From Gammaproteobacteria bacterium (GTDB lineage Bacteria > Pseudomonadota > Gammaproteobacteria > HK1): a stretch of 17,523 nucleotides of DNA. Where the stretch lies: assembly GCA_020444775.1 (NCBI GenBank), contig JAGRHX010000744.1:1-17523 (forward strand), given 5' to 3'. Position 1 is the first letter of the stretch, and each line of letters starts with the position of its first letter. The position numbers and the translations under genes are program-made. Shown here piece after piece: positions 5,867 to 14,510 of this stretch. Below the pieces are notes generated by a model, which searched no databases, had not been told where the DNA came from, and was given only the letters and a program-made list of their open reading frames with translations.

Positions 5867-8800
5867 ATGGCACCGGCACGTCAGCGACGGCCTGAGCGTT
5901 GTCCTGGAGCAGCTGGCGCAGCTCCTCGATGCGTTTCTCTTTGGCGCGCTCACCCATGCGCGCGTCTCGGTTCACCGAGCGCAGCTGGCCACGGAGCTGG
6001 CTTTGCTCGCGGCGCAGATCGCCGATCTTGTACTGGCGCTCCCGGTCCAGGTCAACCTCGCGGATCTTGGTGCCGGTCAACGTGTCGAGCAGCGCGCGCG
6101 GCAGGTTCTGCTTGCGCCCGTAGTAGTCCTCGCCGGTGTACTCACCCAGCAGCGGCACATCGAGCGTCTCGCCGGTCGATCCCGCGATCCCGTTCATGAC
6201 CTTGTTGAAGCTGTACGAGCCCGGCAGCACCGGCGTGTTCGGCAGCAGCTGGCGGGCGAGCCACGCGGCGCGGGCCTCGGCCTCGTTGCCCTTGTCCTTG
6301 GGGCCCACGACCTCGCGGCCGGTGAACGGGTCCTTGTTCATGAACAGACCCGAGAACAGCGACAACACCGGGCCGGACGGCATGAACGGAGCCGGCACGT
6401 TCAGACCGCCGGCCTGGTTCTGCAGGTCGAACAGATCCCCCAGTGGCATGCGTCGAGACAGATCCAGAAACAGCGGGTTGCCGGACTCGGAGTCGGTCGG
6501 CAGACGCATGCTCTTGGGGATCCCCGGGAACGCGGTACCCCCCTCCATGTAGCCTGGCAGCAGCCCGCGCTCGATGTCCTGACGCTCGCCGGCCTCATCG
6601 CCGAACAGCTGCTCGTAGGCGTACCAGTTCATGCCGCCGAACAAGGCAGCCCACTTGGCGAACCGCCATGGCGTATGCACCCATGCGTAGGCCATCGCCG
6701 GGATCGCTTTATAGGTGTAGCTGAAGAACGGCGCCGCGGTGGCCTTGATCGCGCGCACACCCTCTGGCACGTCGGCGTAGTTGAAGAACCAGCGCTCGGC
6801 CTCGTCCACGGCCTTCTGCGGGTCGGCGCCCTTGGCCCGTTGGTCCATGTAGACGAGCATCTTGAAATACTGGTCCTCGGCCTCGTACATGCGGCCCATC
6901 TTGTCGCGGTAGGCCTTGGCGCCCGAGTAGCGGTACGCGTAGTCGACACCCTTGGTGAACCAGCCGGCCGATGCCGTCTCGATGTCCCGGAACTGGTCGA
7001 GCTCCGGCAGCATCTGACGGATCTCCTGACCGTAGAACTCGGTGCCGAACAGACCCGCCTCCTGCGCCTCGCGGTACAGCTTGCCCTTGCGCATGTATTC
7101 CTTCGCCGCGCGGTAGTAGGCCTTGCCGTCCCAGGGGCTGATCCCGGCCAGATCGGCCATGATCACGTTGGAGACGATGTTGTTGCCGTGGACCACCGGG
7201 TTAAGGCTGGTCTTCCCCTCTTTCCACAGCGCCAGGGCCTTCAGGTACGCCCGCGTGAGCGTCGCTCGGGCCGAGCCCGGGTCCTCGGGCCGGATCACCT
7301 TCAGGTCGTCCCAGACGGCGTCTGGGACCCACTTGCCGGCGAGCTTGCCGTAGCGCTGCACACCGGTGCCCGGGATCTGCGTCGCCGGGACCTGGTGGTA
7401 GCCGCCGCCGGGGTCGCTGTTCTTGGCGATCCCGCGCTCGACCATGTCGGCGAAGAGCTCGCCCATGGCGATGTCCCTGGACGCTTCCATGTAGCCGCGG
7501 GTGTAGCGGTACACGGCGTCGCGGATCTCGCCCATCTTCTCGCGCTCGGCCTTGGTCCAGTCGCGCCACACCCGGATCTCGGTGTCACGGCCCAGATCGC
7601 GCACCTCGGCATCGTCCATGCCGCGCAACTGCCAGCCGAGCGCCTTGTACTGCGGCCAATCGCCGGCCTTGATCGGCTCGAACGTCCCACGCCCCCGCAG
7701 CCGATCGCCCTGGATCCCCTGGCGTATCGTGGTGCGCAGCGCGCGGTCGAACGGATTGTTCAGGATGTGCTTGGTGTAGTACCGCGCGAGGTACCGGCCA
7801 GCGCCGGACAGACGCTCGTGGGACTCAGGGGCCAGCATGCCCAGCTCGACCAGGCGCTTGCCCTGCGCCTTGTGCGCGACCTGCATCATGGTGGCGATGT
7901 CGGTCACCACCTGCGGCGGCACGGTGCCGACCTTCATCTCGCCTTCGATGTAGTCGGAGACGACCTTGCGCAGGTCGGGGTCTAGTTCTCGGCCGTGCTT
8001 GGCGACGTTCGCGGCCTGCTCGGCGGCGATCTGTTGCTTGGCTCGCATCTGACGAACCAACCGCCGGAACTCCGGCGGGGTGTCGTTGGCCAGCTTGACC
8101 TTGCTCAGGATTCGCGTGGTGAAGGCGGCGACGGGCTGCCATACGCGACGATCAGCGGCTTCCTGGTAGGCCTCGCTGATCTTGCTCAGTGGACGTTCGC
8201 GGGCGAAGCGCGGTCCATCCTCAGACCGGCGGGCCTCACGCAGACGATCGAGACGAGAGGCGGCACGCTGCAAGTGCCGCGGGTTGATCAGTGCTTCGGC
8301 TTGTGCAGCAGATCCAGCAGCCGCTGCTGTTTCGCCTGCAGTTCCGGACTCGGCTGGCGCTGCTCCTGCGCGATCTGCTCGAGCAGCGTCTGCGCCTCGC
8401 TCCAGCCGGGCGAGCTCCGGTCCGTAGCCGGCCTTTTCGAGGATTTGTCGGTATCGCCCTTCATTGAACAGCCCCGCGAAGTCTGGCACCGAGTTGATAA
8501 TGTCGCTCGTCAGCGCCTGATCTTCAATGATCTGACGCACACTTCGGGTCTCGCCGGCTGCTTCGGCCATTTCGTACGCGGCCTTCGCCCAGCTCCAGAC
8601 CGTTTCCTGCACCTCGGCGGGGGTCCACTGCTCGCCGGTCATCTTGGTAAGCTCGCGCGCCGCCTGGCGCACCCTGGCGGACATCGCCACGTAGCCGGGG
8701 CCCTTACCCGGATCCGTGCCGGTCGGGGTCAGCGACCCGCTGAACAGCGTCTGCTCGACCAGCGCATAGTTGGCCATCCACGCATCGTTCGTGACGTGCT

Positions 8801-11800
8801 CGAACTCGGCGTTCAGGTTCCGGCGGAACGAATCGACCTTGGGCCCGGACAGCACCACGTTGGCTGGGTCCTCGGCCTGCAGCGCCCGCACGGTGTTGTT
8901 GATCCACGACGGCAGGATTGACTCCTCACCCTTGCCGCCCTGCACGCTTTCGGCCAGCACCTTGATGATCGCCGCCCGGTCGGTCGGGCGCTGATACTGC
9001 GTCCAGGTCACCCAGGTCCGCACCGCGTTGGTCAGGTTGGATTCGACGCTGGTCTGCGGGCTGAGCGCAGCCAGCAGCGCGGAGAACCGCGGTGCGTCAC
9101 GCTCACCGAACACCTCGAGCAGAGCCCGGGCGCTTTCGCGGTACCAGCCACGCTTGGCCGAGCCGGCCAGCGCCACCGATGCCATCTCGGTGCCCGACGG
9201 CAGGCGCTTGAACACCTCGACCACCTTGGCCGCGGTGCCTCGGTTCAGTTTCTGCCGCTCGGGATCGGTCAGGTAGCGGTCGACCTGCTTGTAGCCGGGC
9301 ACGTCCTCTCGGAGCTGGGACACGCGATCGCGCGGGCGCGCAAACAACGGGCGCTGACGCCCGACGCCCTGATCTACGGGCCGGGCCTCTATCTCTTCAT
9401 CTGGCGTGATCGCATCGTCCCAGAAGCCCACCTCACCCTTGCGCGCATTGGGTGGCGTGTCCTCGAACCGCTGACGACGGGCCTTCAGTCGAGAGCCGAG
9501 ATCATATTGAGGGTCCGGAGACAGTCGCTGCGCGATCAGCCGCAGGGATTGTCCGCTTTCGCTGATGATGTCCTGGAACATTCCGGTGCGAATGAGCTGC
9601 GCCAGCTTCTGCTTGTAGTCGTACCCGTTGAACTTTTCATCCGGAACACCGGTCAGGAACAGCTGATTGGACCCGGTGGCCCGCGCGAAGTCCCGGACGT
9701 AGGCGACCATGCGCGCGTCAGACAATCCCTCGGCATCTTCGAGACGCACGCCCATGAGACCTGAGACGCCCTCTCGGGTTTGCCCGATGACGATCAGGTC
9801 CTCGTCCACATCATTGCGCACGGTTCGCCAGACGCGCGCCAGGGACACCGGGCCAGTGATGGAGGTCGAGCCCAGGACCGGGTGCGGGAGCTCGGCGGGC
9901 CCCGTCAGATCGTATGGGGTGCTCGGCAGGTCGTCTGGCAGGTCGTGGACGGCGGCCAACCCATTGTCATCGATCGTGGCGTACCGACGGTGATTGATCA
10001 CGACGTGGCCGCGGAAGCCGGGAACCCGCTGCGCGATCGCTCGGGTCAACTGCTGATCCGCTTGGGACGGCGCAGGGTTGCCGGACGGGTGATTGTGGAC
10101 GAGGTAGTAGCCGTCAGCCCCGAGGGACTGCATGGACATATTGATGTCCGCTATGGCATCAGACGGTGCGCCTATGAACGCCTGCGCAGATCCTGGCAGC
10201 CGGCTGCTGACTGCTGTGTGCGCGGCGACCTCGTCCCCCCGCATGAAGACGTAGTGCAGGGTCTCGTAGCGCGGGTTGCGGTAGACCTGCGCGAGAGTTG
10301 CTAGGTCCTCCGACCCTCGGATCTGGGCGCCCTTGAGGCTGGCTCGTCCGGTTTCGGCGATCTCGGCGGGGATACGGGAACCAAATAGGGTGCCCGCCTT
10401 CCGCCGCACACCGAGGTCGGCAGGTCGTCCAGCTTGTCGGCCGGTGTCGGCGTCTGCTTGTCGTTGCTCATCGAACAAGGCCCCCTGATTCTCTGGCGCT
10501 GCACGGCGAGCATACAGCGGCCCACCGGCATCGGCACCACGGGCCTGTCCTCGCGCGTACCGTGGCACGCCATCCACACGCCCCTCGGTGTAGCGCCTCG
10601 AGTCGGCCACCAGCTGCCGGATCTCGGCCGGCGACATCTGCATATCCGGAAACAGAATACGAAACGCGTTTCGTATTTGAGTCAAGACACGGTCGAGAAA
10701 CCCCGGCGCGATCCCCGTCTCGGCTGCGTGGGCGATGTACTCCTCGGCGGCCTCGCGGCGCCCGGCCGGGGTGTTCAGGTCGAGCCCGTAGGTGCTGGCG
10801 ATCTCATCCAGGCTCGGGCCGTCGACCAGCCGGCCGGCGGCGTACTGCTGGTACACCTGGTCCAGCACCGGGTTGAGCCGGTCGCCGAGCAGCCCACGCA
10901 GACCATAGTGGCCGCTGACCTCGTGCAGCAGCTTGGCCTGCGCCTCCATGGTGGAGTTCAGGTTGCTGGCGACCAGGTAGACCGTGCCGTCGCGGGGATT
11001 GAGCGCCCCTTTGACCGACGGCTCCACGTCGAACGGCAGCTGGTCTGCCGTCTCGACGATCTGGATGTTTACCGCTCGTCCGAGTCCAGCTCGTGCGGGT
11101 TCAACGGCCGCCCGTACCGATTCAACGGTAGGACGTCCGCCGACTTGGCTGGCAATGGTCGGACCCGCCCCCGGCGCCTCGGGTGAATACCGCGGGCGCG
11201 CTGCTCGCGGGCCCACTGCTTGACCATCGTCCAGCGGTTGATCGGCTCCTCGTCGTCCATCCTGGCCTCCCTCGATGCGTACGTGCAGCGGCTCGGGTGA
11301 CGGCGGCGTGTAGGGGATCCCGTCCCCTGCATCACCGGTGGCGCCGAGCGCGGTCGTCCAGCTGGAGGAGGTTGGAGGTTGATCGATGGCAGCCGGCGCG
11401 TAATCGATGCCGCCCTCGTACCGCGGCGACAAAGCGCTCTGATACAGGTTCTCGACCGGGCCTGGGGCCAGCCGCTCGGGTGCTGGCGCTCCACGTGGAA
11501 CGGGGCCGGCGGCGGCCTGGTCAGGCAGCATGGCGCGATCGGCGGTGCTGGTCTGGGCGCGCGGGGTCGGCCGTGGTTGGGCAGGAGCCGCAGGTTCAGC
11601 AGCCGGTGCCGGGCGCGGGGCCTCGGCACCGCCGGTGATCGTCTGGGTCAGCGCATCGACCAGGCCCGGCGCTTGGGCCTCGGCGCCGGCGCGGTTGAGC
11701 TCGGAGTGGATCCGGTTGGGTTGCGCGGCCGGCTCGGCCCGTGAGCCGAACGCCCAGCCGAAGAAGGCGCTCAACAGCGCATCAGCCACCATCGACTTGG

Positions 11801-12722
11801 TATCGAACGGATCCTCAGCGAACTGCGCATTCTCTGGGCCCAAGGCCTCGGCCTCGAGCGCGCGCTGGCCGACGCCGGCCGGCACGTTCAGCCCGGCACC
11901 AGTCAGTGCGCGAGTCAGTATTCCACCCGGCACCGCGGCTGGCAGCAGGCCTTCGGCCGTGTGCGATAGGTAGTTGGCCGCGCTCGCCGCCCCCACGTCC
12001 GCCGGGTCGACCCCTTGCTCGGTGAGCTGACGCGCCCGGTTCAGCGTGGTGGGCACCGAGTAGGCCTGCGAGGCACCGATCGCTGCCGGGGCACCTGCAG
12101 CGGCCCGACCCAGCTGCGTCGCGACCGCCTCACCGGTGCCGGCCCGCAGCGCAGTGTTCGCGGTCATCGCCGCACGGCCCATGTTCGCGGCGCGTGATCC
12201 GGACGTGGCGTACCCGCCGGCCAGGATCTGCGGGATCATGCCGCCCACGTAGCCGCCGGCGAACGCCATCTCATCACCCAGGCCGAACGTTTCGGTGTCC
12301 GGGTTCAGGGCCTGTGCTTCGGCGGCTCGCACCAGCGGGTCGACGGTGGACTCGAACGCCAGATCGCCGACCGAGGTATACGGCGCCGGGGGCTGGTAGT
12401 TGGGGTTCAGCTGGGCATTTGGATCCTCGGGAGTTTCCTGGCCGATCCCGAACTCGCCGATCTGCTCCATGATCTGGTCAGCGATCGTGCCGATGCCGCC
12501 GCCGAGCGCCATGGCCATCGACGCACCGGTGTCGAGGAACGACTTGGCTGCCCCGCGGCCTGCAGCGGCCCAGCCACCGACCTCGGGCTTGTACCCGATC
12601 GCCGCATTGAACTGGTCGCGATCGGCATCCGCGTAGTACCGCTGGTACATGGCATCGGCGATCTGCTGATCGCTGTACCCCTCGTACTGCGGATACCTGG
12701 CCCGGATCTCGGCAAGATTCAC
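5865..12722 (-). CDS. giant internal virion/ejection protein, 2285 aa, with zincin-like, RadC/JAMM, 'ALSPQ' and large-polyvalent-type domains
   Basis: It holds the position of T7 gp16 (end of the ejected-protein genes) and is probably injected with the DNA. Domains seen: 1-45, a 'YxxYSDxxIADAMYxRYY' entry motif common to giant phage proteins; 50-330, Ala/Gly-rich amphipathic helices; 330-540, Pro/Ala-rich linker; 540-715, metallopeptidase-like, with HEVSGH at 600-605 and EEYIAH at 660-665; 775-925, RadC/JAMM domain with HNHPSG at 876-881, S886 and D889; 1185-1330, a helical domain (LLAALSPQTSVESNL ... LSGPKVDSF ... TNDAWMANY); 1500-2200, a long helical region with NPVVHGNNIVSN (1841-1852) and ATAAPFFSYTYKAIP (1994-2008), like phage large-polyvalent-protein domains; 2220-2275, coiled coil. 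The start is GTG at 12722, overlapping the preceding stop (GTGA), with a weak GGGGG site upstream. No transglycosylase or RNA polymerase motif was found. Confidence 0.88.
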   Translation of the reverse strand: MNLAEIRARYPQYEGYSDQQIADAMYQRYYADADRDQFNAAIGYKPEVGGWAAAGRGAAKSFLDTGASMAMALGGGIGTIADQIMEQIGEFGIGQETPEDPNAQLNPNYQPPAPYTSVGDLAFESTVDPLVRAAEAQALNPDTETFGLGDEMAFAGGYVGGMIPQILAGGYATSGSRAANMGRAAMTANTALRAGTGEAVATQLGRAAAGAPAAIGASQAYSVPTTLNRARQLTEQGVDPADVGAASAANYLSHTAEGLLPAAVPGGILTRALTGAGLNVPAGVGQRALEAEALGPENAQFAEDPFDTKSMVADALLSAFFGWAFGSRAEPAAQPNRIHSELNRAGAEAQAPGLVDALTQTITGGAEAPRPAPAAEPAAPAQPRPTPRAQTSTADRAMLPDQAAAGPVPRGAPAPERLAPGPVENLYQSALSPRYEGGIDYAPAAIDQPPTSSSWTTALGATGDAGDGIPYTPPSPEPLHVRIEGGQDGRRGADQPLDDGQAVGPRAARPRYSPEAPGAGPTIASQVGGRPTVESVRAAVEPARAGLGRAVNIQIVETADQLPFDVEPSVKGALNPRDGTVYLVASNLNSTMEAQAKLLHEVSGHYGLRGLLGDRLNPVLDQVYQQYAAGRLVDGPSLDEIASTYGLDLNTPAGRREAAEEYIAHAAETGIAPGFLDRVLTQIRNAFRILFPDMQMSPAEIRQLVADSRRYTEGRVDGVPRYARGQARGADAGGPLYARRAAPENQGALFDEQRQADADTGRQAGRPADLGVRRKAGTLFGSRIPAEIAETGRASLKGAQIRGSEDLATLAQVYRNPRYETLHYVFMRGDEVAAHTAVSSRLPGSAQAFIGAPSDAIADINMSMQSLGADGYYLVHNHPSGNPAPSQADQQLTRAIAQRVPGFRGHVVINHRRYATIDDNGLAAVHDLPDDLPSTPYDLTGPAELPHPVLGSTSITGPVSLARVWRTVRNDVDEDLIVIGQTREGVSGLMGVRLEDAEGLSDARMVAYVRDFARATGSNQLFLTGVPDEKFNGYDYKQKLAQLIRTGMFQDIISESGQSLRLIAQRLSPDPQYDLGSRLKARRQRFEDTPPNARKGEVGFWDDAITPDEEIEARPVDQGVGRQRPLFARPRDRVSQLREDVPGYKQVDRYLTDPERQKLNRGTAAKVVEVFKRLPSGTEMASVALAGSAKRGWYRESARALLEVFGERDAPRFSALLAALSPQTSVESNLTNAVRTWVTWTQYQRPTDRAAIIKVLAESVQGGKGEESILPSWINNTVRALQAEDPANVVLSGPKVDSFRRNLNAEFEHVTNDAWMANYALVEQTLFSGSLTPTGTDPGKGPGYVAMSARVRQAARELTKMTGEQWTPAEVQETVWSWAKAAYEMAEAAGETRSVRQIIEDQALTSDIINSVPDFAGLFNEGRYRQILEKAGYGPELARLERGADAARADRAGAAPAESGTAGETAAAAGSAAQAEALINPRHLQRAASRLDRLREARRSEDGPRFARERPLSKISEAYQEAADRRVWQPVAAFTTRILSKVKLANDTPPEFRRLVRQMRAKQQIAAEQAANVAKHGRELDPDLRKVVSDYIEGEMKVGTVPPQVVTDIATMMQVAHKAQGKRLVELGMLAPESHERLSGAGRYLARYYTKHILNNPFDRALRTTIRQGIQGDRLRGRGTFEPIKAGDWPQYKALGWQLRGMDDAEVRDLGRDTEIRVWRDWTKAEREKMGEIRDAVYRYTRGYMEASRDIAMGELFADMVERGIAKNSDPGGGYHQVPATQIPGTGVQRYGKLAGKWVPDAVWDDLKVIRPEDPGSARATLTRAYLKALALWKEGKTSLNPVVHGNNIVSNVIMADLAGISPWDGKAYYRAAKEYMRKGKLYREAQEAGLFGTEFYGQEIRQMLPELDQFRDIETASAGWFTKGVDYAYRYSGAKAYRDKMGRMYEAEDQYFKMLVYMDQRAKGADPQKAVDEAERWFFNYADVPEGVRAIKATAAPFFSYTYKAIPAMAYAWVHTPWRFAKWAALFGGMNWYAYEQLFGDEAGERQDIERGLLPGYMEGGTAFPGIPKSMRLPTDSESGNPLFLDLSRRMPLGDLFDLQNQAGGLNVPAPFMPSGPVLSLFSGLFMNKDPFTGREVVGPKDKGNEAEARAAWLARQLLPNTPVLPGSYSFNKVMNGIAGSTGETLDVPLLGEYTGEDYYGRKQNLPRALLDTLTGTKIREVDLDRERQYKIGDLRREQSQLRGQLRSVNRDARMGERAKEKRIEELRQLLQDNAQAVADVPVP
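10656..10677. repeat. perfect 22-bp palindrome inside the giant gene
   Basis: AATACGAAACG is followed at once by its exact reverse complement CGTTTCGTATT, with no spacer and no mismatch. It lies in the coding sequence for residues 683-689 (I-R-N-A-F-R-I), just after the metallopeptidase-like domain, and uses ATA for Ile and CGA for Arg, codons that are uncommon in this GC-rich stretch. A dimeric DNA-binding protein site is one possible role; no second copy was seen in the window. Confidence 0.85.
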
Positions 12723-13687
12723 TTCGGTGCCCCCAGTAGGTCACGGATGCCGAGCGGATCATCGGTCGTGGGGGGGAGCACCATGACACCTTTGCCGGCA
12801 GAGCCCGCCGGGGTTGCTGGAGCTGACGCGCCACCTGATGCGCGCGCGGCGTTGTGCAGCATGTTGCCCTTTGCGTCGAGCTCGAACACGACTTCACCGC
12901 TCGACGTGTCGATCCAGCGGGTGCTCATGCCCATCGGATCCTGCACTCGCTCAATCGTGTCACCGTAGGCCAGCACCAGAGCCGTCTTTGGGTCCACCCC
13001 CATCGCGGTCAACTCTTGATACTGCTTCATAGCGTTCGTGGGCTTGTGTGCGCTCGGGCCGGGCGGCAGCGTGCCGGCAATCTCAGTTCGAGTCTTGTCG
13101 CGGCTGCCGATGCTGTTGGCCGCTGACGCGTTGCGCTGTCCGGTCAAGGCTCGAATGGCAGCCATGGATGCAGCAGCCATGTCGTTGCCCAGGTCCATCT
13201 CACCGGTGGTTTGGTTCAGCACCGCCCCCGACGCGTTCGCCTGGAACGGCTCGTACGGCTTGCGGCCACTGGCAGCCAGCCACGCATTGGCCTGTGTCGG
13301 GTCGTCCTTGTAGATGCGCGCGGCGTGCGCCTGCTGGCCTTGCTCGAGCAGTCCACCCAACCCCCCAACCAGCTGCTGGAAGTTCCCCCCGTCGCTGGCG
13401 CGCAGCAGGTTTGCATAGCTCGCGACCATCTCTGGCGTCAGCTCACCGGCGTGGTTCGCCGCCATCGCATCGCCGAGCCAGTCCTGTGCGTTGGCCAGCG
13501 CCGCGTTCTGGGTGTACAGCCGTGCTGCTTCCTCTTGCGCCTTGCGGGCCTGCATGAGGCGTTGTCGCCCGGTCGCACCGGCAGTCAGCGCCTGGTCGTA
13601 CGCGTCCTGACGGATCGATCCGAGGTTGCCGAAGGTGCCGACGGCCTTACTGATACCGGCGTTCAGGTTGCGCAGACCGTAGTCCAT
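12719..13687 (-). CDS. internal virion (core/ejection) protein, 322 aa, T7 gp15-position
   Basis: The start ATG at 13687 has GTGAGG at 13693-13698, five bases upstream. The protein is mostly helical and rich in Ala, Gln and Gly, beginning MDYGLRNLNAGISKAVGTFG, then long helices (GRQRLMQARKAQEEAARLYTQ; EMVASYANLLRASDGG), ending in an Ala/Pro/Gly linker and GVMVLPPTTDDPLGIRDLLG. It lies between the gp14-like protein and the giant, as gp15 lies in T7, and its stop overlaps the GTG of the giant gene. There is no detectable sequence motif, so the assignment to the ejection core rests on order and composition. It is much shorter than T7 gp15 (747 aa); the giant next to it may have taken over part of its role. 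Confidence 0.65.
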   Translation of the reverse strand: MDYGLRNLNAGISKAVGTFGNLGSIRQDAYDQALTAGATGRQRLMQARKAQEEAARLYTQNAALANAQDWLGDAMAANHAGELTPEMVASYANLLRASDGGNFQQLVGGLGGLLEQGQQAHAARIYKDDPTQANAWLAASGRKPYEPFQANASGAVLNQTTGEMDLGNDMAAASMAAIRALTGQRNASAANSIGSRDKTRTEIAGTLPPGPSAHKPTNAMKQYQELTAMGVDPKTALVLAYGDTIERVQDPMGMSTRWIDTSSGEVVFELDAKGNMLHNAARASGGASAPATPAGSAGKGVMVLPPTTDDPLGIRDLLGAPK

Positions 13688-13694
13688 CGATACC

Positions 13695-14510
13695 TCACTT
13701 CAGCGGCTGAATCGGAACGCCGCTGTACATCGGGTTCTGGGCAAAAAACGCGCCCGCACCGGGCTTCGTCAGTTGCATGCGCGAAGCGGGGATCCCCGAG
13801 TAGTTCGGCGACGGCGAGAAGAACGCTGAACCGCCAGAGCCCTGACCGCCACCGAAGTTCATGCCAGCCAGCGCCGGGCCCGCAGCTGTCAGCGCAGCCC
13901 CGGCACCCGAGGTCCATGGATTCACCTGCCCGGCCTTGGCGATCTCGAGCCCGCTGATCGCGTTGCTATTGGCGCCTGCGGTGCCCAGCCGGCCAAGCGC
14001 ATGCGCGAAGTCAGAGGAGGCGAAGCCCTCCTGCTGGGCGTTGTACGCAGGGGCGTCCAGGCGGGCCAGCAGGCTGGCCAAGTACGTGCCGCGCTCCAGC
14101 TGTCCGGCCTTCGCGCGTGCCGCGGACTTCAGGTAGTCATCCGACACGTTCCCCGCCACATCCAGATCGGACCGTGGGGCCAACGTGTCCGCCTGCTCAA
14201 GCGCCCGACTGTACGTTTCGGTCAGCTGCTGCTCGATGTTCTCGGTGCGCTGTTCACGCTTCTGCGGCTGGTATTCCTGGGTGTGCTCACGCACTGCCCG
14301 GTCCGCCTCATCCTGCAGCTGCTGCTGACGTACCATCTCCGCGATCGATGCCCGATTCTGACGTTTGATGGCGTCGTTCTCGGCCTTGTTCTGCATCAGC
14401 ACGCCGGCGCCGGTCGACAGCAGTGATGCGATCGTACCCAGCGAAATTGTGCTGCCTGTAGCGCTGCCTGCAGCTGCACCGAGGGCCGCTATTTCAGGTC
14501 CAAGACACAT
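13695..14510 (-). CDS. T7 gp14-like internal virion protein, 271 aa
   Basis: The start ATG at 14510 overlaps the previous stop (TGATG), with GGAGG at 14519-14523 eight bases upstream. The N-terminus MCLGPEIAALGAAAGSATGS, then a hydrophobic segment, then long polar helices (KAENDAIKRQNRASIAEMVRQQQLQDEADRAVREHTQEYQ) recall T7 gp14, which starts MCWAAAIPIAISGAQ and forms the ejection pore in the outer membrane. The C-terminal ~90 residues are Gly/Ser/Pro-rich (GGGQGSGGSAFFSPSPNYSG) and end with GAFFAQNPMYSGVPIQPLK, which contains a repeated 'P.YSGIP/VP' motif (residues about 232-267). A membrane-pore role in DNA ejection is inferred from this resemblance and the gene order. Confidence 0.66.
   Translation of the reverse strand: MCLGPEIAALGAAAGSATGSTISLGTIASLLSTGAGVLMQNKAENDAIKRQNRASIAEMVRQQQLQDEADRAVREHTQEYQPQKREQRTENIEQQLTETYSRALEQADTLAPRSDLDVAGNVSDDYLKSAARAKAGQLERGTYLASLLARLDAPAYNAQQEGFASSDFAHALGRLGTAGANSNAISGLEIAKAGQVNPWTSGAGAALTAAGPALAGMNFGGGQGSGGSAFFSPSPNYSGIPASRMQLTKPGAGAFFAQNPMYSGVPIQPLK

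Noticed and set aside
6003..7985. 660-codon open frame on the + strand opposite the giant gene
   Set aside because: Long antisense frames are expected in GC-rich genes; its translation is a low-complexity series of Leu/Val/Arg/His-rich repeats matching the codon shadow, with no ribosome binding site or domain.
5865..12722. Virion RNA polymerase (N4-type) or T7 gp16 transglycosylase
   Set aside because: The size suggested it, but no RNA-polymerase motifs and no lysozyme-type Glu motif were recognised in the protein.
13787..13798. CGGGGATCCCCG 12-bp palindrome (a similar 10-bp one at 6516-6525)
   Set aside because: Short G/C-rich palindromes around GGATCC are common by chance at this base composition, and both sit in ordinary coding sequence.
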